Shown: positions 42,516 through 52,780, counted from the stretch's first letter. The stretch: 64,000 bases of DNA from Pythium myriotylum (GCA_023091665.1 JALJCQ010000001.1:1-64000), one strand, 5' to 3'. A program made the numbers and translations. Notes: generated by a model not told the origin, from the letters alone.

Positions 42516-42883
42516 GGATACCCAAGCGCACTGGTACTACTGGGATCGCATCTCAATCCTGCGGCACGTTTGCCTCGACGTACAGTTATAGTGGTAATCC
42601 CGGTCTCGTAGTGTATTCTCGGGTCGTAGCTGTTTACCAAGTCCGATTTTCGCGATCCCAGAGCTCGGATTCGTAATCAAACCATCACTCACCATACTCC
42701 TCTCTTTCATTGTATTGGATATAAACATCATTAAAATCTTTTCATTGGTCGTAATGATTGATTCGCAATCATTCTGGGATGGCTACATTCGGCTCGCCAA
42801 CAATCCAACGACTGTGCCAGCTCGCGAGGACCTCACTTGCGAATTCGCGCTCTCTCTCCTCTTCTTCCTTGCTGTTCGTTGCC
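42516..42883. other. Promoter region of the L10 gene
   Basis: No gene is seen. CCTCACTTGCGAATTC near 42830 is initiator-like and lies about 50 bases before the RPL10 ATG. The rest is AT-rich. Confidence 0.45.
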
Positions 42884-43510
42884 ATGGGCCGCCGCCCCGC
42901 CAAGTGCTACCGTTTCCAGAACAAGAAGCCGTTCGTCAAGTCGCGCTACTGCCGCGGCGTGCCCGACCCCAAGATCCGCATCTACGAGGTCGGCAACAAG
43001 AAGGCGACGGTCGACGCGTTCCCGTTCGTGGCGCATCTCGTCTCGGACGAGAAAGAACAGCTCTCGTCCGAGGCGCTCGAGGCCGCGCGCGTGGCCGCCA
43101 ACCGGTACCTCAACAAGCACTGCGGCAAGGACAACTTCCACATGCGCATCCGCTGCCATCCGTTCCACGTGCTGCGCATCAACAAGATGCTCTCGTGTGC
43201 CGGTGCCGATCGGCTGCAAACGGGCATGCGCCATGCCTACGGCAAGCCACAGGGCGTCGCTGCACGCGTTGAGATCGGCCAACCCATCATCTCGGTGCGG
43301 TCCAAGGACCAGTTCGGGCCGGCGGTCGTGGAGGCGTTGCGCCGTGCCAAGTTCAAGTTCCCGGGCCGCCAGAAAGTGCTCGGCTCCAAGAAGTGGGGCT
43401 TCACCAAGTACGAGCGCGAGGTCTACGCCAAGATGCGCAGCGAGGGCTCGCTCGACCTGGACGGCAACCACGAAAGGTACCTGCCGAACCACGGCCCACT
43501 CAACTTGTAG
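42884..43510 (+). CDS. RPL10: 60S ribosomal protein L10 (uL16)
   Basis: The product has 208 residues and no introns, beginning [20 protein letters not shown]. Conserved blocks include [65 protein letters not shown] and [19 protein letters not shown]. uL16 sits near the peptidyl-transferase centre and is one of the last proteins added to the 60S subunit in the cytosol. Length and sequence are typical. The gene lies between the accessory island and the LRR pair. Confidence 0.97.
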   Translation: MGRRPAKCYRFQNKKPFVKSRYCRGVPDPKIRIYEVGNKKATVDAFPFVAHLVSDEKEQLSSEALEAARVAANRYLNKHCGKDNFHMRIRCHPFHVLRINKMLSCAGADRLQTGMRHAYGKPQGVAARVEIGQPIISVRSKDQFGPAVVEALRRAKFKFPGRQKVLGSKKWGFTKYEREVYAKMRSEGSLDLDGNHERYLPNHGPLNL

Positions 43511-43640
43511 GAGAGCGACAGGGTCATGCTGGTGAATGTATAGTTACGGGGGCTCTCTTGGAAAGGCTCCAACGCCTAGTCTCACACCTCCTCCCATCCC
43601 ATTTCGAATTGTGTATGGCCATTTCGTAGATCTGTCGCCA

Positions 43641-45518
43641 ATGCTACCTGCTGGCGTCGCGCTGCTTCTCATGGAGATGCTTGGGCTCTTCGAGTCCCCG
43701 CTGAGTGACCCGGCTGCGACCATTGCCGCGACAGCACGCCGTCCGCAAAATATGTTCCGCGTTTTGATCCCGCGAGACGATCGCCGCAGCCTCGCGCTTT
43801 GCGATGTGCTCGAGAACCCTCTCCTTGCCTCAGGCATGGACTGCTTTCCGGGCGAGTTCGTTTTGGCTGAGTGGAGGTTGGTGACTCGGGTCTACAACGT
43901 CACTCGCAAACTGACATCGATCGAGATCAGTCCTCGCATATTTGGCTTGACTGTGGACAACTTCGACCCGACTTGTTTGAGACCGTTCGCCAACCTTACC
44001 AGTCTCTCCGTCGTCGGGACTTTCTCCAACGTGCTCCTCGCGTCGATCCACCACAGCGCCCCATACCTCACGAGACTCTCGCTCACTCGCGGCACAGTGC
44101 CGGACGTGGACACAGCGCTAACGCTCTTCACGGAACTCACGGTGCTCGAACTGCGGTATGTCACGAGTGCTCAGTCGTTCCGTGTAGCGGTGGGTCTCCA
44201 CAAACTGCGCTCGCTCACACTGCTCGTGGACCACGAAGAGACCCAGCTCACTGACGTCGCAAGCCTCGCCGCGGCGGCTCCACTCGAGCTGCTGATCACC
44301 GACGGGACGTGGGCGGCGACGCCAAGCGAGTGTGAACTCGGTCTCAAGCCGCATCTCGCGACGCTGCGCACGTTGCGGTGCGTCAACTGTGCGAGTCCCT
44401 TCCGCGTGTCGTGGGTGGCGGAGAATGGGAGTTGTCTGCGCGAGTTGTGGGTGGAGCCGTCAGCGTCAGCAGTCGCGTCTCTGATTTTGCCTGCGACGTC
44501 GAGTCTCGTGTGTCTCGTGCATCTTCGCCTCTCTTCGTCGCTCCTGGTCGACGATCTGCGGCCGCTCGCATCGCTGACGACGCTCGAGTGTCTCCAAGTG
44601 GTCGTGTCGCCAACGTGCCGCGACTGCCGTCCGTTGCGCGGCCTCCAGAACCTTCGCGAGCTTGAGATCCGCAACGCTCGCACTCGAGACTTCGTGCTGG
44701 CTCTGCGTCGCTTGGACCTGCTGCACGTGAGCGACTCGGATCCGTTGCGGACGTTTGGGGGTGTGGATGGCGAGCGAGACGAGAGGACGTGGTTCTTCGA
44801 CGCATCGACCGAGCTGCCGATCCGTCGGTTGGTGCTGGAGGGCAGTGTGTTGTTGGACGGGTTCGGGCTGGCGTTGTGTGAGTTTGTGGAGCAGGTTGAG
44901 ATCAGACAACACGAGCAGGCCGATATCGCGCTGGCTGGGGTTGCTCGCTTGCGGTGTGTGAAGCGGCTTGCCGTTCTGGAGTCACCTCTCGGATGTGGCG
45001 TGTTCACGAAAATGGCGTGTCCACTTGCATCAATTGCCGTGCTGGAGGAGCTATGGGTATCTCCAATTGCGCTAGCAGATGACTCGGTTTTCCCTTCGTG
45101 CGTGTTGATCCCCGAGTGGATGAAGAAGGCGCAGAGACTACGCGTGTTTGGTGTCCCCCACACAGCAGATACTATCTACTTGCTAAGTCGCCGACTCGAA
45201 CGGCTCTACCTTCCATTTCTTTGCCGGAATTTCATCAAATGCTGTGACCCCGACGACGCCGATTGGGCCTGTATGCTTCCGCCAGTGCAAGTGCTCGCGT
45301 TGCCAAGGACTGCTCATTTCACTGGGCTGCTCGGGATTCTCGAATGGAAGGTGGCGAGCGTGCAGTATCCCATCGCTGACTTTCTGCTTGCAGGATGTAA
45401 GTCTTGCCGGTTCACACGAAAACTTCAGCCTCGAGATGTTGTGATGGGGCGGTCTGCGCTCATGCCACGATGGGCGAGTGCACCACTGACGTTGCCACCG
45501 AAGGAGTTGTGGTGGTGA
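43641..45518 (+). CDS. LRR-type protein, left paralogue
   Basis: The product has 625 residues from the start MLPAGVALLLMEMLG, shared with the right paralogue. The first ~95 residues are helical and diverged between paralogues. Residues ~94-448 are nearly identical to the other copy. They form irregular leucine-rich repeats (LTSLSVVGTFSNVLL, LTVLELRYVTS, LRSLTLLVDHEE, LRTLRCVNC, LVHLRLSSSLLVDDL, LRELEIRNARTR). The last ~175 residues diverge again but keep ALPRTA and the end APLTLPPKELWW. No signal peptide, F-box or NB-ARC domain is clear. It could be a ubiquitin-ligase adaptor or recognition protein, but the function is unknown. Confidence 0.7.
   Translation: MLPAGVALLLMEMLGLFESPLSDPAATIAATARRPQNMFRVLIPRDDRRSLALCDVLENPLLASGMDCFPGEFVLAEWRLVTRVYNVTRKLTSIEISPRIFGLTVDNFDPTCLRPFANLTSLSVVGTFSNVLLASIHHSAPYLTRLSLTRGTVPDVDTALTLFTELTVLELRYVTSAQSFRVAVGLHKLRSLTLLVDHEETQLTDVASLAAAAPLELLITDGTWAATPSECELGLKPHLATLRTLRCVNCASPFRVSWVAENGSCLRELWVEPSASAVASLILPATSSLVCLVHLRLSSSLLVDDLRPLASLTTLECLQVVVSPTCRDCRPLRGLQNLRELEIRNARTRDFVLALRRLDLLHVSDSDPLRTFGGVDGERDERTWFFDASTELPIRRLVLEGSVLLDGFGLALCEFVEQVEIRQHEQADIALAGVARLRCVKRLAVLESPLGCGVFTKMACPLASIAVLEELWVSPIALADDSVFPSCVLIPEWMKKAQRLRVFGVPHTADTIYLLSRRLERLYLPFLCRNFIKCCDPDDADWACMLPPVQVLALPRTAHFTGLLGILEWKVASVQYPIADFLLAGCKSCRFTRKLQPRDVVMGRSALMPRWASAPLTLPPKELWW
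43920..44986. repeat. Left arm of the 1,067-bp inverted repeat (IR2)
   Basis: This is the reverse complement of 46408-47474 with no length difference and about five substitutions noticed. Both ends fall inside coding sequence, with sharp change to diverged paralogous sequence. Confidence 0.9.
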
Positions 45519-45887
45519 TGGATTGGAGAATTGCGTAACCTTATCACATCAATACAAAATGAAAGTTTGCTGGTCTGTCTACAGCCAACCACGACCACAG
45601 AATGTTTTCATCTATCTACGATATTTCTATGCCTCCTTCCAGACCCGACCAAAATCCAGATTTCGAGGTATTGAGCTCGACGAAGCGACTGTACTGATGT
45701 GTCCAAATCGAGAGGTACAAGGAACTCTAATAAATTTCAAGAGCCAATGCATTGACTGGAGACTGCTGTGTGTAGGTGCTTGGCTGATCCAAGCACCCAT
45801 TGACAACCACCAACATTCGACAGCCTCCAAAATTGCTTCCTCTAAATTGACGCAGTCGTTGCGAGTGCGGATGAACGCGGGCTTCGT
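45519..45887. other. Spacer between the convergent LRR genes
   Basis: This is a 369-base 3'-to-3' gap. No gene is seen. It separates the two diverged C-terminal coding ends. Confidence 0.5.
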
Positions 45888-47747
45888 TTACCACCACAAC
45901 TCCTTCGGCGGCAGCGCCAATGGCGCACTCGTCCACAGTGGCACAAGCACAGACCTGCCCTTTACGCCTTCGCGAATATCACGTTCTCTGAAGCCGATGC
46001 TTGTTTCGTGTCTTCTAGTACAGCCCCACAGAGGATCCTTCAGGTAGTCGAGTGAGTCACGAGGTTGTGGTGGAAGGCGCCAATACGCGGCCGCTCTCGG
46101 TAACGCAATCACTTGAGAGCGTAGAAGCGTACCGAGCCAATACGCATCTTGCGGGTCATAGAAATCCACAAAGTTACAGAATCGAAGTGGAAAGAAGTTG
46201 CTCGCGGTGCTGCGAGTATACCTCCCGCATTGACTCGGGCAGGAAACACCAAACACTCGCAACCTCACTGCCTCCTTTGTCCATTTAACGCGCCAAACCG
46301 AGTCTTGAACGACCCGACCGCCCCAACGCGAGACTGGAGACATCCATAGCTCCTCCAGCACAGCAACTGACGAAAACGATAGGCGATTCGGCGTCAAGTA
46401 GTCTAGCGGTGACTCCAGAACGGCAAGCCGCTTCACACACCGCAAGCGAGCAACCCCAGCCAGCGCGATATCGGCCTGCTCATGTTGTCTGATCTCAACC
46501 TGCTCCACACACTCACACAACGCCAGCCCGAACTCGTCCAACAACACACTGCCCTCCAGCACCAACCGACGGATCGGCAGCTCGGTCGATGCGTCGAAGA
46601 ACCACGTCCTCTCGTCTCGCTCGCCATCCACACCCCCAAACGTCCGCAACGGATCCGAGTCGCTCACGTGCAGCAGGTCCAAGCGACGCAGAGCCAGCAC
46701 GAAGTCTCGAGTGCGAGCGTTGCGGATCTCAAGCTCGCGAAGGTTCTGGAGGCCGCGCAACGGACGGCAGTCGCGGCACGTTGGCGACACGACCACTTGG
46801 AGACACTCGAGCGTCGTCAGCGATGCGAGCGGCCGCAGATCGTCGACCAGGAGCGACGAAGAGAGGCGAAGATGCACGAGACACACGAGACTCGACGTCG
46901 CAGGCAAAATCAGAGACGCGACTGCTGACGCTGACGGCTCCACCCACAACTCGCGCAGACAACTCCCATTCTCCGCCACCCACGACACGCGGAAGGGACT
47001 CGCACAGTTGACGCACCGCAACGTGCGCAGCGTCGCGAGATGCGGCTTGAGACCGAGTTCACACTCGCTTGGCGTCGCCGCCCACGTCCCGTCGGTGATC
47101 AGCAGCTCGAGTGGAGCCGCCGCGGCGAGGCTTGCGACGTCAGTGAGCTGGGTCTCTTCGTGGTCCACGAGCAGTGTGAGCGAGCGCAGTTTGTGGAGAC
47201 CCACCGCTACACGGAACGACTGAGCACTCGTGACATACCGCAGTTCGAGCACCGTGAGTTCCGTGAAGAGCGTTAGCGCTGTGTCCACGTCCGGCACTGT
47301 GACGCGAGTGAGCGAGAGTCTCGTGAGGTATGGGGCGCTGTGGTGGATCGACGCGAGGAGCACGTTGGAGAAAGTCCCGACGACGGAGAGACTGGTAAGG
47401 TTGGCAAACGGTCTCAAACAAGTCGGGTCGAAGTTGTCCACAGTCAAGCCAAATATGCGAGGACTGATCTCGATGGATCGCACCCCAAGACTGAACTTGG
47501 AGAGCTGTGACAATAGGCACCAGTTTCCAACGACAAACTCGATCGGAAGCTGGCGCACGCCCAAGGCAAGCAACGGGTTCTCGAGCGTATCGAAGAAAGC
47601 GTCGAACCTGTAAGAAGAATATGGGAGAATGATCTTCCGGTATCGTCGCCGTGCCGTCGCAGTGATGGTTGTGGTCGGGTCATTGAAAACCGAGTCAAAG
47701 AGCCCAAGCATCTCCATGAGCAGCAGCACGGCACTTGCTGGCAGCAT
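45888..47747 (-). CDS. LRR-type protein, right paralogue
   Basis: The product has 619 residues from MLPASAVLLLMEMLG. It has the same layout as the left paralogue: diverged N-terminal ~90 residues, a near-identical LRR core, and a diverged C-terminal part ending APLALPPKELWW. In the core I see Val for Gly in SLTRVTVP, Glu for Gly in LLDEFG and Cys for Phe in LCECVEQ. The function is unknown. The pair is tail to tail. Confidence 0.7.
   Translation of the reverse strand: MLPASAVLLLMEMLGLFDSVFNDPTTTITATARRRYRKIILPYSSYRFDAFFDTLENPLLALGVRQLPIEFVVGNWCLLSQLSKFSLGVRSIEISPRIFGLTVDNFDPTCLRPFANLTSLSVVGTFSNVLLASIHHSAPYLTRLSLTRVTVPDVDTALTLFTELTVLELRYVTSAQSFRVAVGLHKLRSLTLLVDHEETQLTDVASLAAAAPLELLITDGTWAATPSECELGLKPHLATLRTLRCVNCASPFRVSWVAENGSCLRELWVEPSASAVASLILPATSSLVCLVHLRLSSSLLVDDLRPLASLTTLECLQVVVSPTCRDCRPLRGLQNLRELEIRNARTRDFVLALRRLDLLHVSDSDPLRTFGGVDGERDERTWFFDASTELPIRRLVLEGSVLLDEFGLALCECVEQVEIRQHEQADIALAGVARLRCVKRLAVLESPLDYLTPNRLSFSSVAVLEELWMSPVSRWGGRVVQDSVWRVKWTKEAVRLRVFGVSCPSQCGRYTRSTASNFFPLRFCNFVDFYDPQDAYWLGTLLRSQVIALPRAAAYWRLPPQPRDSLDYLKDPLWGCTRRHETSIGFRERDIREGVKGRSVLVPLWTSAPLALPPKELWW
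46408..47474. repeat. Right arm of the 1,067-bp inverted repeat (IR2)
   Basis: This is the partner of 43920-44986, wholly inside the coding region of the right LRR paralogue. It is a likely gene-conversion tract. Confidence 0.9.
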
Positions 47748-47977
47748 TGGGTCTACCGACCCGAGCAGTAGTAGTACTGACCAGTGAGCACGGCTGGTGT
47801 TGCGTGGGATTCCTCGAAAAGTTCCAACGCCTCGTCTCGTTCCTTCCTCGCACACAGTAGGGGAATAAAATGGCACGGATAGGGTTTTATTACGTTGTGG
47901 TTGGTATTGGTACATGCCGGAAAGAGGAGAGCACGCTCGAGCGCGTCACTGCGCGTGTGGGCGATGCCGTGTGGCCC

Positions 47978-48427
47978 TTACTTGGGCTGCTGCACGCGGC
48001 CCATGCGCGTGGGCTTTTGGCGGCGGCGGTCCATCTGGCGCTTGGGGCTCGTCTTGTCGTGGTGGAAGCTCTTCTTCTTGACGATCCGCGGCTTGAGGTC
48101 GTCGTCCGTGACCGTGCGCTCGTGGAAGTCGTCGCTGTGCGCGCGCTGGCGCTCCAGGAAGCGCACCGTGTCGCGCAGATGCGCCGACATCTCGACCTCG
48201 CGGATGATGGCGTTGAAGCGCTCCATCTCTTGGATGTGCGCGCGCTCGCTCGCCGGCAGCGCGCGCCCGTGGAGCGAGTCGGCGCCGTCGATCTCTTGCA
48301 GCAGCACGAAGCCGTCGGCGCCCGGCTCAGCCGCCACGGGCATGGCAAAGTGGAAGCGGTGGTCGGCGTCGTTCCAGCGCAGACGAGGGATGCCTTCGAA
48401 CGCCGTCGAGTCGAGGGTCGTGGCCAT
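47978..48427 (-). CDS. Hypothetical small basic-tailed protein
   Basis: The product has 149 residues. It begins MATTLDSTAFEGIPRLRWND. The first half is mixed (FHFAMPVAAEPGADGFVLLQ), followed by a charged helix (ERAHIQEMERFNAIIREVEM) and a very basic C-terminus (KKKSFHHDKTSPKRQMDRRRQKPTR). Codon use and composition look like a real gene of this genome. I do not recognise the family. The tail could bind nucleic acid or act as a nuclear signal. Confidence 0.55.
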   Translation of the reverse strand: MATTLDSTAFEGIPRLRWNDADHRFHFAMPVAAEPGADGFVLLQEIDGADSLHGRALPASERAHIQEMERFNAIIREVEMSAHLRDTVRFLERQRAHSDDFHERTVTDDDLKPRIVKKKSFHHDKTSPKRQMDRRRQKPTRMGRVQQPK

Positions 48428-48846
48428 TGTAGAGGGAGGAAGCGAGGAGAGAGACGGGTAGCTCTTGTAGAGGGTCTTGGGGCTTGGCCGGGAGATTGGA
48501 GAATGGGGACCGAGCGGCTCGGCGTCTAAAAGATGTTCCGCATGGACGCCGCACTCGCGGAGGAGAAACACGCCGGTTGGTATCGGATTTCGGTTAGGTT
48601 CCATGATACTACATTTCACAGGTACTAATTGGATATTAGACACTATTAAATGTATTAAATGAAAAGACTAATCTACTGTAAGAGGTTTCCGACCAGGTGC
48701 CTAAGCTGCGAAGTTGAAGTTGCATAAATCTGTGGCCCAATCAGACGAGGCCGTGCGCGTCGTGCAGTTGTAGCGTCATCGGCGCGATTTGATTGGGCCA
48801 CAGTTAAAGCGTCTCACCTTGTTTTGGTATTTTAAATGCGTCTCAC
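48428..48846. other. Intergenic region with short repeats
   Basis: This lies between two minus-strand genes. It contains a perfect 14-bp inverted repeat (48730-48743 and 48790-48803) and a direct repeat of GCGTCTCACCT (near 48809 and 48838). The LRR gene ends just downstream. No gene is seen. Confidence 0.5.
48730..48803. repeat. 14-bp terminal inverted repeats, 74-bp element
   Basis: CTGTGGCCCAATCA at 48730 is the exact reverse complement of TGATTGGGCCACAG at 48790. The 46-base interior is GC-rich. Each arm contains a CCAAT/ATTGG box. It could be a small hairpin, a solo miniature element, or a paired factor site. Confidence 0.5.
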
Positions 48847-51549
48847 CTACTTTTGGTTCGTGCCCAGCAATGCCAGCGTCGGCAGGCTCACTTGGCACCG
48901 CGTCAGCCGCACCGGCGCGCGCGACGACGAGCTCCACGGCCGTGGGCTCAGCGAGATGTCTGGAGCTTCGGTGGATGGATCACTTAAACCAGTAGGAAGG
49001 CCATGCCCGAGTTTCGCGGCTTGCGGCGATGCCGAGACGCCGCTGGACGCGACCAGTAGCTGCGGCTTGGTCGGCACCTGGCGCCAGGAGATCGCCGCCA
49101 GTTTCTTGGGCTTGGCGGTCGAACGCGGGATGCTCTGCACCGGAGACATCGGCTGAGATATCAGCGAGGGCGACGAGGCGGCGTGGCTTAGTCCCACCGG
49201 GCTGTTCGCACTGTCGTCTGGTGTGTCGCGTGTTACGCCGTTGTCCAGTGAGTCGTTCGGTGGCACGGAGGTCATGAAGCAGTCGGTGTCGTCGATACTC
49301 GCTTTCGGTGTCCGTGGCCGCATGCCGAGTAGCGCTTGCATGTCTTTCTGCAGCTCTAGCCAGTCGTCGCCATTGTGCTCGGGTGTTAGAGCGGGCTTCG
49401 ATTTTGGTTTGTGCACCTTCTCGAGTGCTACATTGTTCTCGGGCTCGCCCGATGAAAAAGGAAGCACTTGGAACGAGGCTTTCTGGATAGGATTCCATAG
49501 CCCGGCGGGGTTTTGCCGCTGCTGGTGGAAGGCTTTGGTCGCGACAGCGTTCTGAACTGAGATCAGTGCTGGTGATGTGAGCACGTAATTGGAGTCCAGC
49601 GTGTCTGTGGAGCTGAAAACCTCCACAGGCTGGAGTTGCCGTGATGTATTGACGGTGCGATCTTCTTCGCGACCAGCAATACATTGAAGATCATGCGTCG
49701 TAACATCTCGGTTCGGATACCCTTGATTCCGCATGGCCCCGTGCTTGTGAAATGCTTCTGAGTCGCGGTGGAGTTTACCGAGACGACCTCGTTTCATATT
49801 CGTGGGTATGCCGAGATGCCTCATACAGTTGTCCAACAACACAGGATCGTCATCCGCGAGTCGCCACATGGTGCTTGATATCCGAGCAATCTGATCTGTG
49901 CGAATGGTCACTAGCTGACTCAACTCGGTTCCAGACACTCCTGTAGCCGAGATAAATGTCCCATCCACGGAGACTGAGCGGATCTTGAGATGCAACTTCG
50001 GTCGTAACTCCAGCCATTCGCCTGGTCGAGGCGCCCGTCTTCGCCGAGTAGGCTGGCTTGGAGGCTCTGAATCGGGTGGCGAATGTACTGCTGCAGGAGG
50101 TTTCTCACTCCAAGGTCTTCGATACTCTCGCTCGGGGTTCCGAAAGCTCATCTTCTGTATGTTCCCAGCTGTTGAGTCATCATCGACGACGAGAACTCTG
50201 GGGATAGTGAACTCGAAGCTCTCCAAGGATGAAGCTCTTGCAAGTTTTGCGACATTAATCAAATCCACGAGGTCATTGCGAGCAGTATCAGCAAATGGCC
50301 TCTCAGGAAACAACGTCGCTCTCGATAGTAAGGACACGGCAAACGCACAACGCTGGACATACAACCGGTCGGGAGTGTCAGCCTCAACAACTAGCCGCTG
50401 TCGATCAGATCCTAGCAAGGTCGTAGCGATCGCAGGCATCGACTTCCACATCTGCACGTCGAAAGGTTTCGCGAATTCTGCAGTAGTCTGGTTTCTGTGA
50501 GTTGCAGTCAACTGTTCTAGCATATGGGACCTCACGACGCTCAGAAGAGCGACAATAGCATAAGGCGGCAACTGAGCTAGATCTTCGATCCACGAAGTAG
50601 CCTGCAGCTCATCCTCACCTAAAGTCGCGATCGTGACGGCTTCTGCAAGAAGTTTGGCTGGGAGACGGAACTCCAGATGAGCGGCCAAGAGGACGCAAAC
50701 CTCGAGTTGCACACGACTGGCCAATCTCTGGAACCGAGCGAGATGGACTTTCGGTTGAGGTTTGCCGCACGCCGCGTGCTTCTGCGGCGCAAACTGCGTG
50801 TACGCGTTATGAACGTCGCTCTCGGCGTCGTAAAACATGCTAAGAGCACGCAATCGGTGCAGATCCTGCTTCTCAGGGTTTCTTGTTGGTTGTTTTTCGA
50901 TATCCTGGAGCAGTTTGAGTGTGTCTTCTTGAACCGGAGAGTTTAAATCGTCCCCGGCGACGAGAGCACTTCCCCAAACATCAGACGACGAACCGAAGCG
51001 AAGCGAAGACACTTGTCCTTCACTATGGCGGCCAAGAAGTTGCAGAGTCAAGTCGTCAAAGGTCTCGAGTGCCTGTACTCGCTCTCGTGAGGTCACGAAA
51101 TGACCGTCAAGCGACCACACGTACGGCAGTAGTGCGACAATTCTCATTCGGTATTCGATCAGTGCAGCTCGATCGTGGTCTAGACCCAGTAGATCGCGGT
51201 TTCCATATAAACGCAGATCAAGGATATGGACGTCACGCAAACACACGAGATCTTCGAAGCGCAATTGGTTTCGCTCGACGTTGAGGAAGCCCAGCGCGGG
51301 AAACGACGCAAGGGGCCGGAGCTGCCGGAGCAAATTGCCACTCAAGTCGATGCGCCACAATCGTTGCAGCGCAGAAATCCCATCGATATCTTTAAGCACA
51401 TTGGCACCAGCGTACAGGGACCGTAGCTGTCTGCAGGCCTCAAGGTTGCGGAGACATGACAGATCAGCATGAGAAAGATGCAGCACTTGAAGGTCAGTGA
51501 GCGGCGCCTTGGCTCGCGCTCGTACAAGTGCCGCATCTGGAGCTTTCAT
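48847..51549 (-). CDS. SDS22-type LRR protein, possibly axonemal
   Basis: The product has 900 residues and no introns. Residues ~18-140 are SDS22-like repeats (LQVLHLSHADLSCLRNLEAC, LWRIDLSGNLLRQL, LGFLNVERNQLRF). They are capped by LPYVWSLDGHFVTSRERVQ, the LRR-cap pattern shared by flagellar and centrosomal LRR proteins. The rest is mostly disordered or helical, with a Ser/Pro-rich end. An internal beta-rich piece (GEWLELRPKLHLKIRSVSVDG) resembles a small CAP-Gly-like or SH3-like fold, but this is uncertain. Oomycetes make flagellated zoospores, so an axonemal or basal-body role is plausible. Confidence 0.65.
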   Translation of the reverse strand: MKAPDAALVRARAKAPLTDLQVLHLSHADLSCLRNLEACRQLRSLYAGANVLKDIDGISALQRLWRIDLSGNLLRQLRPLASFPALGFLNVERNQLRFEDLVCLRDVHILDLRLYGNRDLLGLDHDRAALIEYRMRIVALLPYVWSLDGHFVTSRERVQALETFDDLTLQLLGRHSEGQVSSLRFGSSSDVWGSALVAGDDLNSPVQEDTLKLLQDIEKQPTRNPEKQDLHRLRALSMFYDAESDVHNAYTQFAPQKHAACGKPQPKVHLARFQRLASRVQLEVCVLLAAHLEFRLPAKLLAEAVTIATLGEDELQATSWIEDLAQLPPYAIVALLSVVRSHMLEQLTATHRNQTTAEFAKPFDVQMWKSMPAIATTLLGSDRQRLVVEADTPDRLYVQRCAFAVSLLSRATLFPERPFADTARNDLVDLINVAKLARASSLESFEFTIPRVLVVDDDSTAGNIQKMSFRNPEREYRRPWSEKPPAAVHSPPDSEPPSQPTRRRRAPRPGEWLELRPKLHLKIRSVSVDGTFISATGVSGTELSQLVTIRTDQIARISSTMWRLADDDPVLLDNCMRHLGIPTNMKRGRLGKLHRDSEAFHKHGAMRNQGYPNRDVTTHDLQCIAGREEDRTVNTSRQLQPVEVFSSTDTLDSNYVLTSPALISVQNAVATKAFHQQRQNPAGLWNPIQKASFQVLPFSSGEPENNVALEKVHKPKSKPALTPEHNGDDWLELQKDMQALLGMRPRTPKASIDDTDCFMTSVPPNDSLDNGVTRDTPDDSANSPVGLSHAASSPSLISQPMSPVQSIPRSTAKPKKLAAISWRQVPTKPQLLVASSGVSASPQAAKLGHGLPTGLSDPSTEAPDISLSPRPWSSSSRAPVRLTRCQVSLPTLALLGTNQK

Positions 51550-51653
51550 GGCTGTGCTGAATTGGGATCACTTCTCGTGGATATCGTGGGCTAAGTATAT
51601 CGAGAGGAGGAGGTATTGTGGTAGAGAACGTATCAACACCATGCTCACACCTT

Positions 51654-52780
51654 TTAAAATTTTTGTCGCTTTGCTGCAGGATCTCCTTCTTCACTTGACG
51701 AGGCAGATGCTGGCTCTTGTGTCTTGTCCTGTGGTGCGTCCCCCTCTGCATAAACTTGCCGAATGTTGATATTGATTCGGTGGGTCTCCAGATACTTATG
51801 CACAGCTCCAAACTCTTCCTTCCACTCTTCTCGATCAGTTTCTTCGTCATTCGTGGTCGATTCATTGGTTTTGCGATCGATCAACGCATCCACTTCGCTT
51901 GAAGAGATCACGAATGGTGTTGGTAGCACCTTCGCAACACCGTGGTAACTGAGCCGAGACTTGCCACCAAGCACCGCGAGGTCCCCACTTTGCAGCATCA
52001 CTTCTAATGGAGCGTCCTCTTTTGTTTGCGAGCCTTTGAGAAACACACAGTGGCTGCCGAGTGAGAGCGACACGACTGGATGGTCCATCGTGTACTCGAC
52101 GTCGTCTTGGTGGCCGCCCATTGTCGAACTCTTCTTGTAGAAGTTAACGATCACAGCCTCGGCTTTCAGTGTTTCACCACAGGCCTCGGCGCATCTTCTC
52201 CCAAGGTCCGTGAGTAGCTCTGGCACTGGTGAGAAGTTCTGCGGATAGTATTTGCGAGCCGTCCAGTCGTAGTGGTATCCAGAAGCCCCCCAGTGGAGTT
52301 TACTCAGCGCCGGTGCCTTAGCAGGGTCTCCCGGATGCGATTTCCGCGCGGCCTTCCAGATGCCTGGCACCTGCTCATTCTGCTGATGCATGTTGGTCAC
52401 GTGCGGCGCCTCCACGTACTCAGTCCTGTATTTCCATCCACGGTCTCAGATAAGCTGCACGGCTCCCCCGCTCCGTAAAAACCCAAGAATTCTAGAACGT
52501 ACAGACATGCATGTGCGATCTGCAGTTGCGTCGCAGCGTCGATGGCGTCTGGGATCACGTAGAAGCCTTCGTGGTGTTCTCCGAACTCGGCGAACGCGAG
52601 CACAGGCCGTTCGCGCTCCGAGCCGTCGATGGGACTCGTCCACTTCCAGGTCCCGACCCGGGTCACTCGGGCTTGCGAGCCCGCGTGCACGTGCAGCAGC
52701 TCTGCATCTGCGCGGATCTGCGCGTCCGTGAGCTTCTTGAAGCGCTTCTCGCGCGCTTTGTACGCCGGCTGCATTGTCAT
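51654..52780 (-). CDS. ALKBH1: ALKBH1-type dioxygenase, one apparent frameshift
   Basis: This is an Fe(II)/2-oxoglutarate dioxygenase of the AlkB family. ALKBH1 acts on tRNA and DNA methylation, partly in mitochondria. The N-terminal half (from ATG 52780) holds the conserved lead-in FAEFGEHHEGFYVIPDAID. After a one-base shift near 52445 the frame resumes with WKYRTEYVEAPHVTNMHQQ, then LHWGASGYHYDW, the iron box GGHQDDVEY, and the distal His in RLSYHGVAKVLP. The 2-oxoglutarate and substrate segment is RININIRQV. The Fe ligands (HxD...H) and both Arg are present. A 35-base intron would also restore frame but is too short to be convincing. The tail is acidic and Ser-rich. Confidence 0.85.

Noticed and set aside
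45523..46047. Plus-strand frame between the LRR genes
   Set aside because: It overlaps the end of the right LRR gene in antisense and has no homology features.
52406..52440. 35-base intron in ALKBH1
   Set aside because: It has GT-AG ends and would restore frame, but it is shorter than the other introns here. A one-base shift near 52445 gives more conserved-looking sequence.
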